DNA of 64,000 bases. Source: Bacteroidales bacterium (GTDB lineage Bacteria; Bacteroidota; Bacteroidia; Bacteroidales; UBA3824). Below are positions 8,717 to 16,685 of this stretch, in pieces. A program made the translations under genes and the position numbers. The stretch spans positions 310,001-374,000 of the forward strand of contig JAEDDH010000001.1 of the NCBI GenBank assembly GCA_016293845.1. Direction: 5' to 3'. A model generated the notes under the pieces. That model saw only the letters and a list, made by a program, of their open reading frames with translations. It made no database searches and had not been told where the DNA came from. Numbering within the stretch: the first letter of the stretch is position 1; each line of letters begins with the position of its first letter.

Positions 8717-10237
8717 TTAGTTGCTCAAAGCTTCGATTTTTTCTTTCAATTCTTTTGCTTTTTCGTATTCGCCCATCTGAATGTGGAGCATACGAAGATT
8801 CTGAAGAACGTCACGATTGTTAGGTTGAAGTTCAAGAGCTTTCTCAAAATATTGAATAGCTTGTTTGCAAGCTGCTTTCTGTTCTGCCTGTTTTGCAGCG
8901 GCTTTTGAACCATCTTTATCTTCCGAAGGAGGAATAAGACTCATCTCTTGTTTTGCCATATCCGATTTGTCGTAAGATACAAGTCCGAGATTAAAATATG
9001 CACCGAAATATTTTGAATCCTTTTTAAGAATATCATTGTATGTAGTTTCGGCTTTTTTAATGTCTGTATCAAACTGAGTTCTAATAGCAGCAGCTTCATC
9101 TAACTTAGCTTGAGCAGCAGCAGTAAGACGGTCATTCTCTTTTTGGTTTGTACGATTACGGAATGCGAGTTTTTTGAGAGAGTCTGCTTCGTTACGAGTT
9201 TTCAAATAACGTTCTTTGTCTTTAGTGTATTGATCTACATAGATACTTGCTTTTACTCCAAATACGCTCAGGTTATCAGGATATTTCTCAATCGCTTTGT
9301 TCAAGTAAGTTTCAGCCTTATCAAACTCTTTTTCTGATGTATAGTAGTTGATTACATCGTAGAGAAGGCTTTCTTCTTGTGGATATTTGTTATAAGCGTC
9401 TTGAATGATTTTGAGAGCTTCGTCTTTCTTACCTTCGTCCATCTTAATCAGATAAAGATGATGATAACTAAGTCCTACTTCGTATTTCTGTTCAATGCTT
9501 GAGGTGAAGAAATTACGTGCTTTGTTGTAGTTTTTTGCCTGATAAGCCGATAAACCACCGTAGTAGGCAATCATACCGTCGATAGAAGTTGTATCTTTCG
9601 GATCTTTTGGGAAATCTGAAAGTGCAAGGGCTTTCTCAAAGTCAGCAGCAGCAGCATCGTATTTCAGCAACAAGTAATTATTGATACCGTTGTTGGTGTA
9701 GATCTGCTTGATGTTTTTAATACCATCAATAGTTGACTTTTTAGATTTTACAGCACCTTTGGGGTCTAAGTCGCAAGCCTTGCGGTATGCTTCTACTGCT
9801 TTGTCGAGTGCATTATCGTCGGGAGTTACGGTCTCTTCCCAATACTGAACCAGATTGTCTTGTACGTAGAATTTGATTGTTGGATATTCCCAAATTTCTA
9901 TTCCATCGGCAGCAGGTTTCTTGGATGTTGGTGTACCTACGAGTACTTCCAAGTTAGATAACATGTTTTTCTGCGATTTTGCAGCTTCCATGCCAGCGTA
10001 AACGCCTTTGATGTTGACGCTTGCAGCGTCAGTGAATATTTTTGCACGGTTTTCCCAAGTGGCAACTTTGGCTGCGTTTTTGGGATTCTGAATGTCGGCA
10101 TCACTTTTCGCAATTTTGGCTTTTGCGTCGTTGATGTTTTTCTGCAAATCAGCAGCCGACGCTCCTGAGATGTTTTGCGCAAATGATGTGCTTGCCGCCA
10201 ATGCAATTGCGCTCAAAGTTAAAATTAGTCTTTTCAT
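8717..10237 (-). CDS. Periplasmic TPR protein downstream of gyrA
   Basis: This 506-residue exported protein begins with MKRLILTLSAIALAA and a probable signal peptidase I site at SFAQ. The mature part is helical with tetratricopeptide repeats, clearest at the end (CKQAIQYFEKALELQPNN, then a second repeat MGEYEKAKELKEKIE) and in the middle (YLNKAIEKYPDNLSVFGVKA). It is rich in Lys, Ala and Asp. It starts 24 bases after the gyrA stop and shares its terminator, so it is probably the second gene of a gyrA operon, an arrangement I recall from other Bacteroidales. There is no functional link to gyrase to be seen; a periplasmic scaffold role is the general expectation for this fold. Confidence 0.85.
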   Translation of the reverse strand: MKRLILTLSAIALAASTSFAQNISGASAADLQKNINDAKAKIAKSDADIQNPKNAAKVATWENRAKIFTDAASVNIKGVYAGMEAAKSQKNMLSNLEVLVGTPTSKKPAADGIEIWEYPTIKFYVQDNLVQYWEETVTPDDNALDKAVEAYRKACDLDPKGAVKSKKSTIDGIKNIKQIYTNNGINNYLLLKYDAAAADFEKALALSDFPKDPKDTTSIDGMIAYYGGLSAYQAKNYNKARNFFTSSIEQKYEVGLSYHHLYLIKMDEGKKDEALKIIQDAYNKYPQEESLLYDVINYYTSEKEFDKAETYLNKAIEKYPDNLSVFGVKASIYVDQYTKDKERYLKTRNEADSLKKLAFRNRTNQKENDRLTAAAQAKLDEAAAIRTQFDTDIKKAETTYNDILKKDSKYFGAYFNLGLVSYDKSDMAKQEMSLIPPSEDKDGSKAAAKQAEQKAACKQAIQYFEKALELQPNNRDVLQNLRMLHIQMGEYEKAKELKEKIEALSN

Positions 10238-10261
10238 TTTTTGTAATTATTAAAATAAAAC

Positions 10262-12886
10262 TTATTGTTCGTTGTTTTCATCCTCTTGTGCTGAGGATTG
10301 TTCTTCTGTTTGATTTTCAACATTTTCAGGGTTGTCGATAGGTTCACCCTCTACCCCTTCGGCATTTTCAAGATCCTCCTCGTCTTCGCCGGGTACTACG
10401 GCTATTGATGCGATGGAATCTTTTTTGCCTATGTTGATGAGCCTTACGCCCTGTGTTGCACGCGATGATGTGGGTATCGTGTTGACTTTCAAGCGGATGG
10501 CTATGCCCGATTTGTTGATAATCATGAGGTCGTCGTCGTCGGTAACTTTCTCGATGGCAATAAGTTTGCCGGTCTTGTCGGTAACGTTGATGGTTTTAAC
10601 GCCTTTGCCGCCACGACTTGTTTGACGATATTCTTCAAGGTCGGAGCGTTTGCCGTATCCGTTTTCTGATACTACGAGAATGTTCTCGTTTGTATTCTTT
10701 TCGTCGGCAATTACCATACCAACTGCCTCGTCGCCTTCGGGAACGGTTACTCCCCTAACGCCTGATGCAGTACGGCCCATAGGTCTAACGTCTGATTCTT
10801 TGAACCTTACAGCCTTGCCGCCCTTCACACCTATGATGATGTCGTTTTCGCCATTGGTGAGTTTCGCCTCCAAAAGGGTGTCGCCTTCGCGAACGTTGAT
10901 GGCGTTGATACCATTGGCACGAGGACGAGAGTATTCGCTCAACTGAGTTTTCTTGATAACGCCTTTCTTGGTGCAGAGTACGATGTAGTTGTTGGTGATG
11001 TACTCCTCGTCGGTGAGGGTCTTAACGTTGATGTATGCCTTAACGCTGTCGTCGGCTTCGATGTTAAGCACGTTTTGGATAGCGCGTCCCTTTGAGTTTT
11101 TGTTGCCTTCGGGTATCTCGTACACTTTGAGCCAGAAACACTTGCCTTTTTCGGTGAAGAACAGCATAGTGTTGTGGTTGGTGGCAGAGAACATGTGGCG
11201 GATAAAATCTTCGTCGCGTGTGGTGCTGCCTTTTGAGCCTCGTCCTCCACGGTTCTGTGTGCGGAATTCGGCGAGCGGTGTACGTTTGATGTATCCGAGG
11301 TTCGAAATCGTTACCACAACATCTTCGTCGGCATAGAAATCTTCGGGGTTGAAGTTTTCCGATGCGGTGTATTCGATAGTGGTGCGGCGTTCGTCGTGAT
11401 ATTTCTCTTTGATTTCGAGCAACTCGTTTTTGATAACTTCCATCTGTTTGTCGCGGTTCGAGAGCACTTCGTTCAAGTAGTTTATGTACTTCATAATTTC
11501 GTCGTACTCGGCGCGTACCTTGTCGCGTTCCAAGCCGGTGAGTTGCTGCAAACGCATTTCCAAGATGGCTTTTGCCTGAGCCTCCGAAAGTCCGAATTTT
11601 TCCATCAATCCCTGACGTGCTACGTCACGGTTGGCAGAGTTGCGTATCAATGAGATAACCTCGTCTAAGTGGTCGAGAGCGATGAGCAAACCTTCCAAAA
11701 TGTGAGCGCGTTCCTGAGCCTTCTTTAATTCAAAGCGCGAACGGCGTATAATCACATCGTGACGGTGCTCAACAAAGCATTCGATAATCTGTTTGAGGTT
11801 GAGCAACTGCGGACGACCTTTTACAAGCGCAATGTTGTTAACGTTGAAGGTTGTCTGCAATTGAGTGAGTTTAAACAACTTGTTAACCACAACGTTAGGT
11901 ATAGCACCGTTTTTAAGTGTGATAACAATGCGCATACCTTTGCGGTCGGATTCGTCGTTGGCGTGAACGATGTCTTCGATTTTTTTGTCGTTGACAAGTT
12001 CGGCTATGTGGTGAATCTGTTCTGCCTTGTTAACCAAGTAGGGAATCTCCTCGAAAATAATCTGCGGCTTACCCGAGTGGGAGGTCTCAAAATGGTATTT
12101 GGAGCGTACTACAATACGTCCGCGACCAGTCATATACGCATCTTTAACACCTTGATAGCCGTAAATCTGACCGCCTGTGGGGAAGTCGGGGGCTTTTATA
12201 ATCTTGATAAGTTCCTCAATTTCAATGTCGTTGTTGTCGATATAGGCGCAGATAGCGTCGATCGAGTCCGAAAGGTTGTGGGGAGCCATATTGGTGGCCA
12301 TACCAACGGCGATACCCGAAGCACCGTTTACCAGCAGCATAGGGATACGTGTGGGCAGCACAGTGGGCTCTTTGAGCGATTCGTCGAAGTTGGGGATAAG
12401 GTCTACCGCGTCTTTGTCGAGGTCGATAAGTGTGTCTTCTGCAATTTTTTTGAGTCGTGCCTCGGTGTAACGCATAGCAGCAGGCGGGTCACCGTCCACA
12501 GAACCAAAGTTACCTTGACCATCTACGAGAGGGTAGCGCATAATCCAATCTTGCGCCAAGCGCACCATAGTTAAATAAACGGAGAAGTCGCCATGGGGGT
12601 GGAACTTACCCATAACCTCACCGACGATTCTCGCCGATTTCTTGGTAGGACGGTTTGAAAACACGCCCATCTCGTTCATTCCGAAAAGCACCCTACGGTG
12701 CACAGGTTTCAAACCGTCGCGGACATCAGGCAGCGCACGCGACACGATTACCGACATTGAATAGTCGATATATGCGGAGCGCATCTCCTTGTCGATGTTC
12801 ACTTTAACGATTCTACCGCTTGTTTCTTCTGCCGGAGTGTTTTCGGCATTTTGGTTATTTTCGTTTTCGTTTACTGTATCTGACAT
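10262..12886 (-). CDS. gyrA: DNA gyrase subunit A
   Basis: This is the catalytic DNA-cleaving subunit of gyrase, 874 residues. The N-terminal topoisomerase domain has the active-site tyrosine at 140 (AAMRYTEARL). The C-terminal beta-pinwheel carries the GyrA-box-like QNRGGRGSKG, which separates it from ParC, followed by an acidic tail of about 45 residues. At the quinolone-resistance-determining region the sequence is HPHGDFSVYLT: Phe101 aligns with E. coli Ser83 and Leu105 with Asp87, the two positions most often changed in resistant strains. The codons are TTC (12586-12584) and TTA (12574-12572). The upstream gap holds a -7 element at 12941-12948. First gene of an operon with the TPR protein. 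Confidence 0.97.
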   Translation of the reverse strand: MSDTVNENENNQNAENTPAEETSGRIVKVNIDKEMRSAYIDYSMSVIVSRALPDVRDGLKPVHRRVLFGMNEMGVFSNRPTKKSARIVGEVMGKFHPHGDFSVYLTMVRLAQDWIMRYPLVDGQGNFGSVDGDPPAAMRYTEARLKKIAEDTLIDLDKDAVDLIPNFDESLKEPTVLPTRIPMLLVNGASGIAVGMATNMAPHNLSDSIDAICAYIDNNDIEIEELIKIIKAPDFPTGGQIYGYQGVKDAYMTGRGRIVVRSKYHFETSHSGKPQIIFEEIPYLVNKAEQIHHIAELVNDKKIEDIVHANDESDRKGMRIVITLKNGAIPNVVVNKLFKLTQLQTTFNVNNIALVKGRPQLLNLKQIIECFVEHRHDVIIRRSRFELKKAQERAHILEGLLIALDHLDEVISLIRNSANRDVARQGLMEKFGLSEAQAKAILEMRLQQLTGLERDKVRAEYDEIMKYINYLNEVLSNRDKQMEVIKNELLEIKEKYHDERRTTIEYTASENFNPEDFYADEDVVVTISNLGYIKRTPLAEFRTQNRGGRGSKGSTTRDEDFIRHMFSATNHNTMLFFTEKGKCFWLKVYEIPEGNKNSKGRAIQNVLNIEADDSVKAYINVKTLTDEEYITNNYIVLCTKKGVIKKTQLSEYSRPRANGINAINVREGDTLLEAKLTNGENDIIIGVKGGKAVRFKESDVRPMGRTASGVRGVTVPEGDEAVGMVIADEKNTNENILVVSENGYGKRSDLEEYRQTSRGGKGVKTINVTDKTGKLIAIEKVTDDDDLMIINKSGIAIRLKVNTIPTSSRATQGVRLINIGKKDSIASIAVVPGEDEEDLENAEGVEGEPIDNPENVENQTEEQSSAQEDENNEQ

Positions 12887-12940
12887 AATTAATATGTGTA
12901 TTATTTATACCAAATAAATTTGGTTTGTTGTCTTATTGCG

Positions 12941-12948
12941 CAAAAGTA
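12941..12948 (-). promoter_or_regulatory. -7 element of the gyrA promoter
   Basis: Minus strand TACTTTTG matches TAnnTTTG, 55 bases before the gyrA start; no -33 TTTG at the right distance. Confidence 0.55.
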
Positions 12949-13118
12949 GCAATTTTTCTTTAATGGAAAAATCTTTTAAGTATTTTTTTGTTATTTGTAC
13001 GATTTTTTGTTTTCTGTTAAAATTTTAACATTATTTAACATTTACAGCGATAAATTTTCTCAAAAAAATATTCCGTGCCAAAAATAGGGGTACAACGTGC
13101 TGTGGATATGATTTTTTG

Positions 13119-13175
13119 TAACTGATTAACAGTTACTTAGTTGTTTAAAAGTGTTAAAAATGGTAATTAAACAAC
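13119..13175. repeat. Two inverted repeats upstream of the caspase-like gene
   Basis: TAACTG and CAGTTA flank five bases (13119-13135). GTTGTTTAA (13140-13148) and TTAAACAAC (13167-13175) are perfect 9-base arms around 18 bases. Both lie 50-110 bases before the promoter, a reasonable place for regulator binding sites; they have no T-tract and are not terminators. Confidence 0.5.
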
Positions 13176-13224
13176 CTATTTTACTATATTTTTGTATCAT
13201 AATACTAAAAAGGTAGTTAAATCA

Positions 13225-13256
13225 TTTGGATATTTTGTAAATATTTATTATATTTG
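13225..13256 (+). promoter_or_regulatory. Consensus promoter of the caspase-like gene
   Basis: TTTG at 13225-13228, 20 bases, TATATTTG at 13249-13256. The transcript would start near 13263, leaving a leader of about 44 bases. Confidence 0.78.
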
Positions 13257-13306
13257 TAATAATATTTTAAACAACAACATTTTAGACTAACTAAATTTTT
13301 AAGAAA

Positions 13307-14134
13307 ATGAGAACTAAAAATTATTTGTTTAACAAAAAGTACGTAGTACTTTTGATCGGAGTAAGCCGATATATTGACGCTTCACTCCCCAATATCCCTA
13401 ACGTGGGATACAACATTAAAGAGATGAAAAAGATTTTTACCGACCCCCGTTTTATCGGTATCGATCCTAAAAATCTTATAATCTCGTACAACGATACCGC
13501 CCTCGCTATTAAAAAGCGTATCGTAGATGCTTGTAACAAGGCTAAAAATGCTGATTACTCGCTTTTTATCTACTATGCTGGTCACGGTATCATCAACCCT
13601 GACAACCTCAACGTTTACCTTACTGGTCGCGACACCTGTCAGAAGTACCTTAACGAAACGGGTATTGCCCTTGCCGGTTTGCGCGAGGCTGTAAAACGCT
13701 CTTACGCTGGTGCTAAGGTTGTAGTGATTGACGCTTGTCACAGTGGTCAGATCCACAAGTTGACTGGTTTTAACGTTCCTTCAATGGCTGAGTTTGCCGG
13801 TGTGCATATTGTTTCGTCTACTTCGGAAGACGAGTGCGCTCTTTTTAACAAGCGTAATCCTGATATGCCTACCTACTTTACCGACGCTCTTGTTAAGCGA
13901 GTTCGCGGTGGTATCAACAATGGTAAGGATTATATTACTCTTGGTGAGGTAGTTGACGATATTAAGGCTGAGTTTCGTAACCTTGGTTACCCTTTGCCTA
14001 TCCAGTCGCGCATCGGTGATACTTTTAAGGCTCCTTTTGCTAAAAACGTTGCCGCTCCTAAGGATTTCGTTGCAATGCCTGAGCCTAAAAGTTTTGTAGG
14101 ACGTGCTTTGATGAGACTTTCGTTTATGATGTAA
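13307..14134 (+). CDS. Stand-alone caspase-like (clan CD, C14) protease
   Basis: This 275-residue cytoplasmic protein is almost entirely one caspase/metacaspase-type peptidase domain. It opens with KYVVLLIGVSRY, the usual first strand. The catalytic dyad is His93 in YYAGHG and Cys144 in IDACHSGQ, both intact. Such domains cleave after basic or acidic residues and occur in bacterial defence (gasdermin and CBASS-like systems) and in housekeeping proteolysis. Here there is no signal peptide, no fused effector or sensor, and the neighbours (gyrA, yggS) are housekeeping, so no defence partner is visible. Codons are strongly of the preferred type (GGT, CGT, AAC, GAC, TAC, CTT) compared with nearby genes, suggesting high expression or a different history. 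It has its own promoter and terminator. Protease fold is certain; substrate unknown. Confidence 0.88.
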   Translation: MRTKNYLFNKKYVVLLIGVSRYIDASLPNIPNVGYNIKEMKKIFTDPRFIGIDPKNLIISYNDTALAIKKRIVDACNKAKNADYSLFIYYAGHGIINPDNLNVYLTGRDTCQKYLNETGIALAGLREAVKRSYAGAKVVVIDACHSGQIHKLTGFNVPSMAEFAGVHIVSSTSEDECALFNKRNPDMPTYFTDALVKRVRGGINNGKDYITLGEVVDDIKAEFRNLGYPLPIQSRIGDTFKAPFAKNVAAPKDFVAMPEPKSFVGRALMRLSFMM

Positions 14135-14169
14135 TCTTACATTTAATCGTTTAGTTCTCATTGATATAA

Positions 14170-14208
14170 AAAAGGGACTTCGAATTTTCGGAGTCTCTTT
14201 TTTTTGTG
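14170..14208 (+). terminator. Intrinsic terminator after the caspase-like gene
   Basis: The stem GGGACTTCG with CGGAGTCTC (two G-U pairs) is followed by an uninterrupted T run at 14198-14205. Confidence 0.8.
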
Positions 14209-14215
14209 CCTATTA

Positions 14216-14249
14216 TTGAGGGCGGACGCACACGAGGTACGCCCCTACC
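14216..14249. repeat. GC-rich REP-like palindrome
   Basis: GAGGGCGGACGCACACGAGG continues into TACGCCCC, with GGGCG and CGCCC arms. It is much more GC-rich than its surroundings and overlaps the yggS stop at 14245-14247. Similar short GC-rich interspersed elements are common in Bacteroidales, but only one copy is seen in this window. Confidence 0.35.
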
Positions 14250-14919
14250 CTTTTTGCGAATAATCTCTTTCTCCGAAAATGGCTGACCCAATTCGGATTA
14301 TGGTGCTGTGGTTTTTGATGGCGATGGGATAATCGTCGGTCATTCCCATTGATATTTCGGTAAATGATGGTGGATTGTAACGCTCTTTGATACAGGAGAA
14401 TAAGTCGGCTAATTGACCAAATTCTTTATCTATCTGCTCTTCGTCGTCGGTGTTGGTGGCCACGGTCATTAAACCATTGATTGAAACATTGGGATATTGG
14501 TCAAAGGCTTTGGTTTCAAAGAGTTGGATAATGTCATCCTTTGTAAATCCTGTTTTTGTCGCCTCTTCTGCCACTTTTAATTGAAGCAAGCATCTGATTG
14601 TGTGGCTGTGTTTTGCTGCGTGTTTATTTATTTCGGCAAGAAGTTTCTCACTGTCAACACTATGAATCATATAAACAAACGGCGCGATGTATTTTACCTT
14701 GTTGGTTTGCAAATGACCTATCATGTGCCAGTTGATATCTTTGGGCAAATGGTCGAATTTTGATGCCATCTCCAATGCGTGGTTTTCGCCAAAGTCGCGC
14801 TGTCCAATGTTGTAAAATCCCATGATGTCGTCTTCGGGTTTTGTCTTGGAAACCGCGAGCAAAAGTACGTTTTCAGGGATAGATTTTTTTATGTCGTTGT
14901 AGTTAGAAATATTCACCAT
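14245..14919 (-). CDS. PLP homeostasis protein, YggS/PLPBP family
   Basis: This 224-residue pyridoxal-phosphate-binding protein has the alanine-racemase-like barrel but no known catalysis; family members buffer PLP and influence amino-acid pools. The PLP lysine is Lys25 in LLAVSKTKP. Family blocks FGENHALEM, NWHMIGHLQTNK, HSVDSEKL and FTEISMGMTDDYPIAI are all present. Length is normal. It stands alone on the minus strand; cytidine deaminase upstream is separated by 142 bases. The REP-like element overlaps its stop codon. Family assignment is secure; the exact effect in this organism is not known. Confidence 0.93.
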   Translation of the reverse strand: MVNISNYNDIKKSIPENVLLLAVSKTKPEDDIMGFYNIGQRDFGENHALEMASKFDHLPKDINWHMIGHLQTNKVKYIAPFVYMIHSVDSEKLLAEINKHAAKHSHTIRCLLQLKVAEEATKTGFTKDDIIQLFETKAFDQYPNVSINGLMTVATNTDDEEQIDKEFGQLADLFSCIKERYNPPSFTEISMGMTDDYPIAIKNHSTIIRIGSAIFGERDYSQKG

Positions 14920-14980
14920 CTTAAAGTAATACTTTAACTGATTATATATTACTATTTAATACTGTGATAAATTAATATCA

Positions 14981-15006
14981 CCCCCCTCCCCCACTCCCCT
15001 ACCGGG
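14981..15006 (-). other. G-rich tract upstream of yggS
   Basis: On the minus strand the tract has runs of four, five and six Gs separated by AGT and A, ahead of an AT-rich leader. It could form a G-quadruplex, and lies about 60 bases before the yggS start. It is striking in this AT-rich setting; function unknown. Confidence 0.4.
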
Positions 15007-15030
15007 ATTTTTGGGTTTTTATTTGATTTT

Positions 15031-15057
15031 ATAACTAATTGGTTATTAATTAGTTAT
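15031..15057. repeat. Perfect 10-bp inverted repeat after cdd
   Basis: ATAACTAATT and AATTAGTTAT flank seven bases, four bases beyond the cdd stop. It has no T run of its own, so it is a weak terminator at best or a regulator site. Confidence 0.45.
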
Positions 15058-15061
15058 GAAA

Positions 15062-15541
15062 TTATTTTAAAAATTCGCTACCGAAACTTAGCGGCAGTAA
15101 GTCGCTGATACTGTTGACGATAAAGCAACGATCTTTGGCAGCGAGAATAATTTTTATGGGCGTAGAGAATCGCTGTTCTGCTTCTAAAAGTGCTTGCCGG
15201 CAAGCACCGCAAGGAGTGATGGGTGTATTAAGAAAATCGCCGTTGGTAAAAGCAGTGATTGCCAATGTTTTTATGGCTTTGTCGGGGTATTGCGAATTGG
15301 CAAAAAACATAGCGGTTCGCTCGGCGCAGAGTCCCGACGGATAGGCGGCGTTTTCTTGGTTGGTGCCGTTAACAATTGTTCCGTCGCTGAGGCGAATTGC
15401 TGCCGAAACGCTGAACTTAGAATACGGCGAGTAAGAGTGGTTTACAAATTTTTCGGCGCTCTCTACGAGTGCGAGGTCTTCGGGTGCGAGTTCTGATTTG
15501 CTGCACTCGGTCATCTTTATATTAATGTCAATTGTCTTCAT
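15062..15541 (-). CDS. cdd: Cytidine deaminase
   Basis: This zinc enzyme converts cytidine or deoxycytidine to the uridine nucleoside in pyrimidine salvage. It has 159 residues. The zinc site is complete: Cys72-Ala-Glu74 in SGLCAERTAMF (here Cys is the ligand, as in the tetrameric class) and Cys111 and Cys114 in TPCGACRQALLE. The substrate-binding segment SPYSKFSVSAA is present. The N-terminus is about 20 residues longer than the minimal enzyme; an internal Met at residue 10 is an alternative start. It is separated from sucD upstream by a terminator, so it is probably transcribed alone. Confidence 0.95.
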   Translation of the reverse strand: MKTIDINIKMTECSKSELAPEDLALVESAEKFVNHSYSPYSKFSVSAAIRLSDGTIVNGTNQENAAYPSGLCAERTAMFFANSQYPDKAIKTLAITAFTNGDFLNTPITPCGACRQALLEAEQRFSTPIKIILAAKDRCFIVNSISDLLPLSFGSEFLK

Positions 15542-15558
15542 AATTTAATAAGTTTTAT

Positions 15559-15594
15559 AAAAAATGCCGCAGATTTATATTCCACGGCATTTTT
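15559..15594 (-). terminator. Intrinsic terminator after sucD
   Basis: ATGCCG and CGGCAT arms with A and T tracts on the outside, between sucD and cdd. Confidence 0.82.
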
Positions 15595-15624
15595 ATTATA
15601 ACGAAATAAAAATATGTGTCAAAT

Positions 15625-16497
15625 TTACTTCTTTAAGGCTTCGAGCATTTTTTTGCCAAGGTCGGCGGGCGACTCTGCTACTGTAATGCCACATTCGCGC
15701 ATAATCTGCATTTTTGCTGCGGCTGTGTCTGCTTTGCCACCGATAATAGCACCTGCGTGACCCATACGGCGACCTTTTGGTGCGGTTTGTCCGGCAATGA
15801 AACCTACAACGGGTTTTGTGCCGTGCTCTTTGATCCAGTATGCGGCGTCGGTTTCCATAGAACCTCCGATTTCGCCAATCATAATGATGCCTTCGGTGTC
15901 AGGGTCAGCCATAAAGAGTTTTACAGCGTCGAGAGTGGTGGTGCCGATGATGGGGTCACCTCCAATACCGATAGCGGTTGTCTGTCCGAGTCCGGCTTTT
16001 GTAACTTGGTCAACAGCCTCGTATGTTAATGTGCCTGAGCGCGATACGATGCCGATATGACCTTTTTGGAAAATGAATCCAGGCATAATGCCAACCTTAG
16101 CCTCGCCTACGGTAAGAATTCCTGGACAGTTGGGACCGATTAAGCGGCAGTCTTTGTCTTTAAGGAACTCTTTCACCTTTACCATATCCTGAGTGGGAAT
16201 GCCTTCGGTGATGCAGACTATAACTTTGATACCCGAATCGGCTGCCTCCATAATAGAGTCGGCAGCAAAAGCGGGTGGTACAAAAATGCAACTTACGTTA
16301 GCGCCTGTCTTGTCGACAGCCTCTTTAACGGTGTTGAACACGGGACGGTCTAAATGAGTTTGTCCGCCTTTTCCGGGGGTAACTCCGCCCACAACGTTGG
16401 TGCCGTATTCAATCATCTGTCCGGCGTGAAAAGTGCCTTCGCTGCCGGTAAAGCCCTGAACTATAACTTTTGAATCTTTGTTTACAAGTATACTCAT
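15625..16497 (-). CDS. sucD: Succinyl-CoA synthetase, alpha subunit
   Basis: This subunit carries the phosphorylated histidine and the CoA-binding Rossmann domain of succinyl-CoA ligase in the TCA cycle. It has 290 residues, standard. The CoA-binding N-terminus (VIVQGFTGSEGTFHAGQMI), the SGTLTYEA block and the phosphohistidine site GHAGAIIGG (His247) are all intact. It has its own promoter and terminator. The beta subunit gene sucC, usually adjacent in other bacteria, is not next to it, so the two subunits must be expressed from separate loci here. Confidence 0.96.
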   Translation of the reverse strand: MSILVNKDSKVIVQGFTGSEGTFHAGQMIEYGTNVVGGVTPGKGGQTHLDRPVFNTVKEAVDKTGANVSCIFVPPAFAADSIMEAADSGIKVIVCITEGIPTQDMVKVKEFLKDKDCRLIGPNCPGILTVGEAKVGIMPGFIFQKGHIGIVSRSGTLTYEAVDQVTKAGLGQTTAIGIGGDPIIGTTTLDAVKLFMADPDTEGIIMIGEIGGSMETDAAYWIKEHGTKPVVGFIAGQTAPKGRRMGHAGAIIGGKADTAAAKMQIMRECGITVAESPADLGKKMLEALKK

Positions 16498-16526
16498 TGT
16501 TGTAAATGTAGTTTTATTTTGCGCCC

Positions 16527-16558
16527 CAAATTTATGGCAAATTTTTTATAAGAACAAA
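16527..16558 (-). promoter_or_regulatory. Consensus promoter of sucD
   Basis: Reading the minus strand: TTTG at 16558-16555, 20 bases, TAAATTTG at 16534-16527. The start codon follows about 30 bases later. Confidence 0.78.
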
Positions 16559-16685
16559 AAATATTTGTTTTTTTTTCAAAAATGTTTTCGGGAGTTGTTT
16601 TTAACATAAATAATTGTTAGTTTTGGCAATATTTTTTTGCAAAGCAAGTTTGAATAAAACAAAGTAGAACTCAGAACATTACAAA

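Larger units (their letters stand above)
12887..13306. other. Divergent regulatory region between gyrA and the caspase-like gene
   Basis: These 420 bases hold no gene. On the gyrA side there is a -7 element TACTTTTG (12941-12948, minus). On the other side are two inverted repeats, TAACTG-N5-CAGTTA at 13119-13135 and GTTGTTTAA-N18-TTAAACAAC at 13140-13175, a lone TATTTTTG at 13187-13194, and a full promoter at 13225-13256. Confidence 0.65.

Noticed and set aside
11759..12574. A 271-codon open frame on the plus strand inside gyrA
   Set aside because: It is fully antisense to the conserved gyrase domain; its composition follows the opposite-strand codons and no family resembles it.
13307..14134. 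Gasdermin or CBASS defence system around the caspase
   Set aside because: No gasdermin, cyclase, nuclease or transmembrane effector is adjacent; neighbours are gyrA and yggS.
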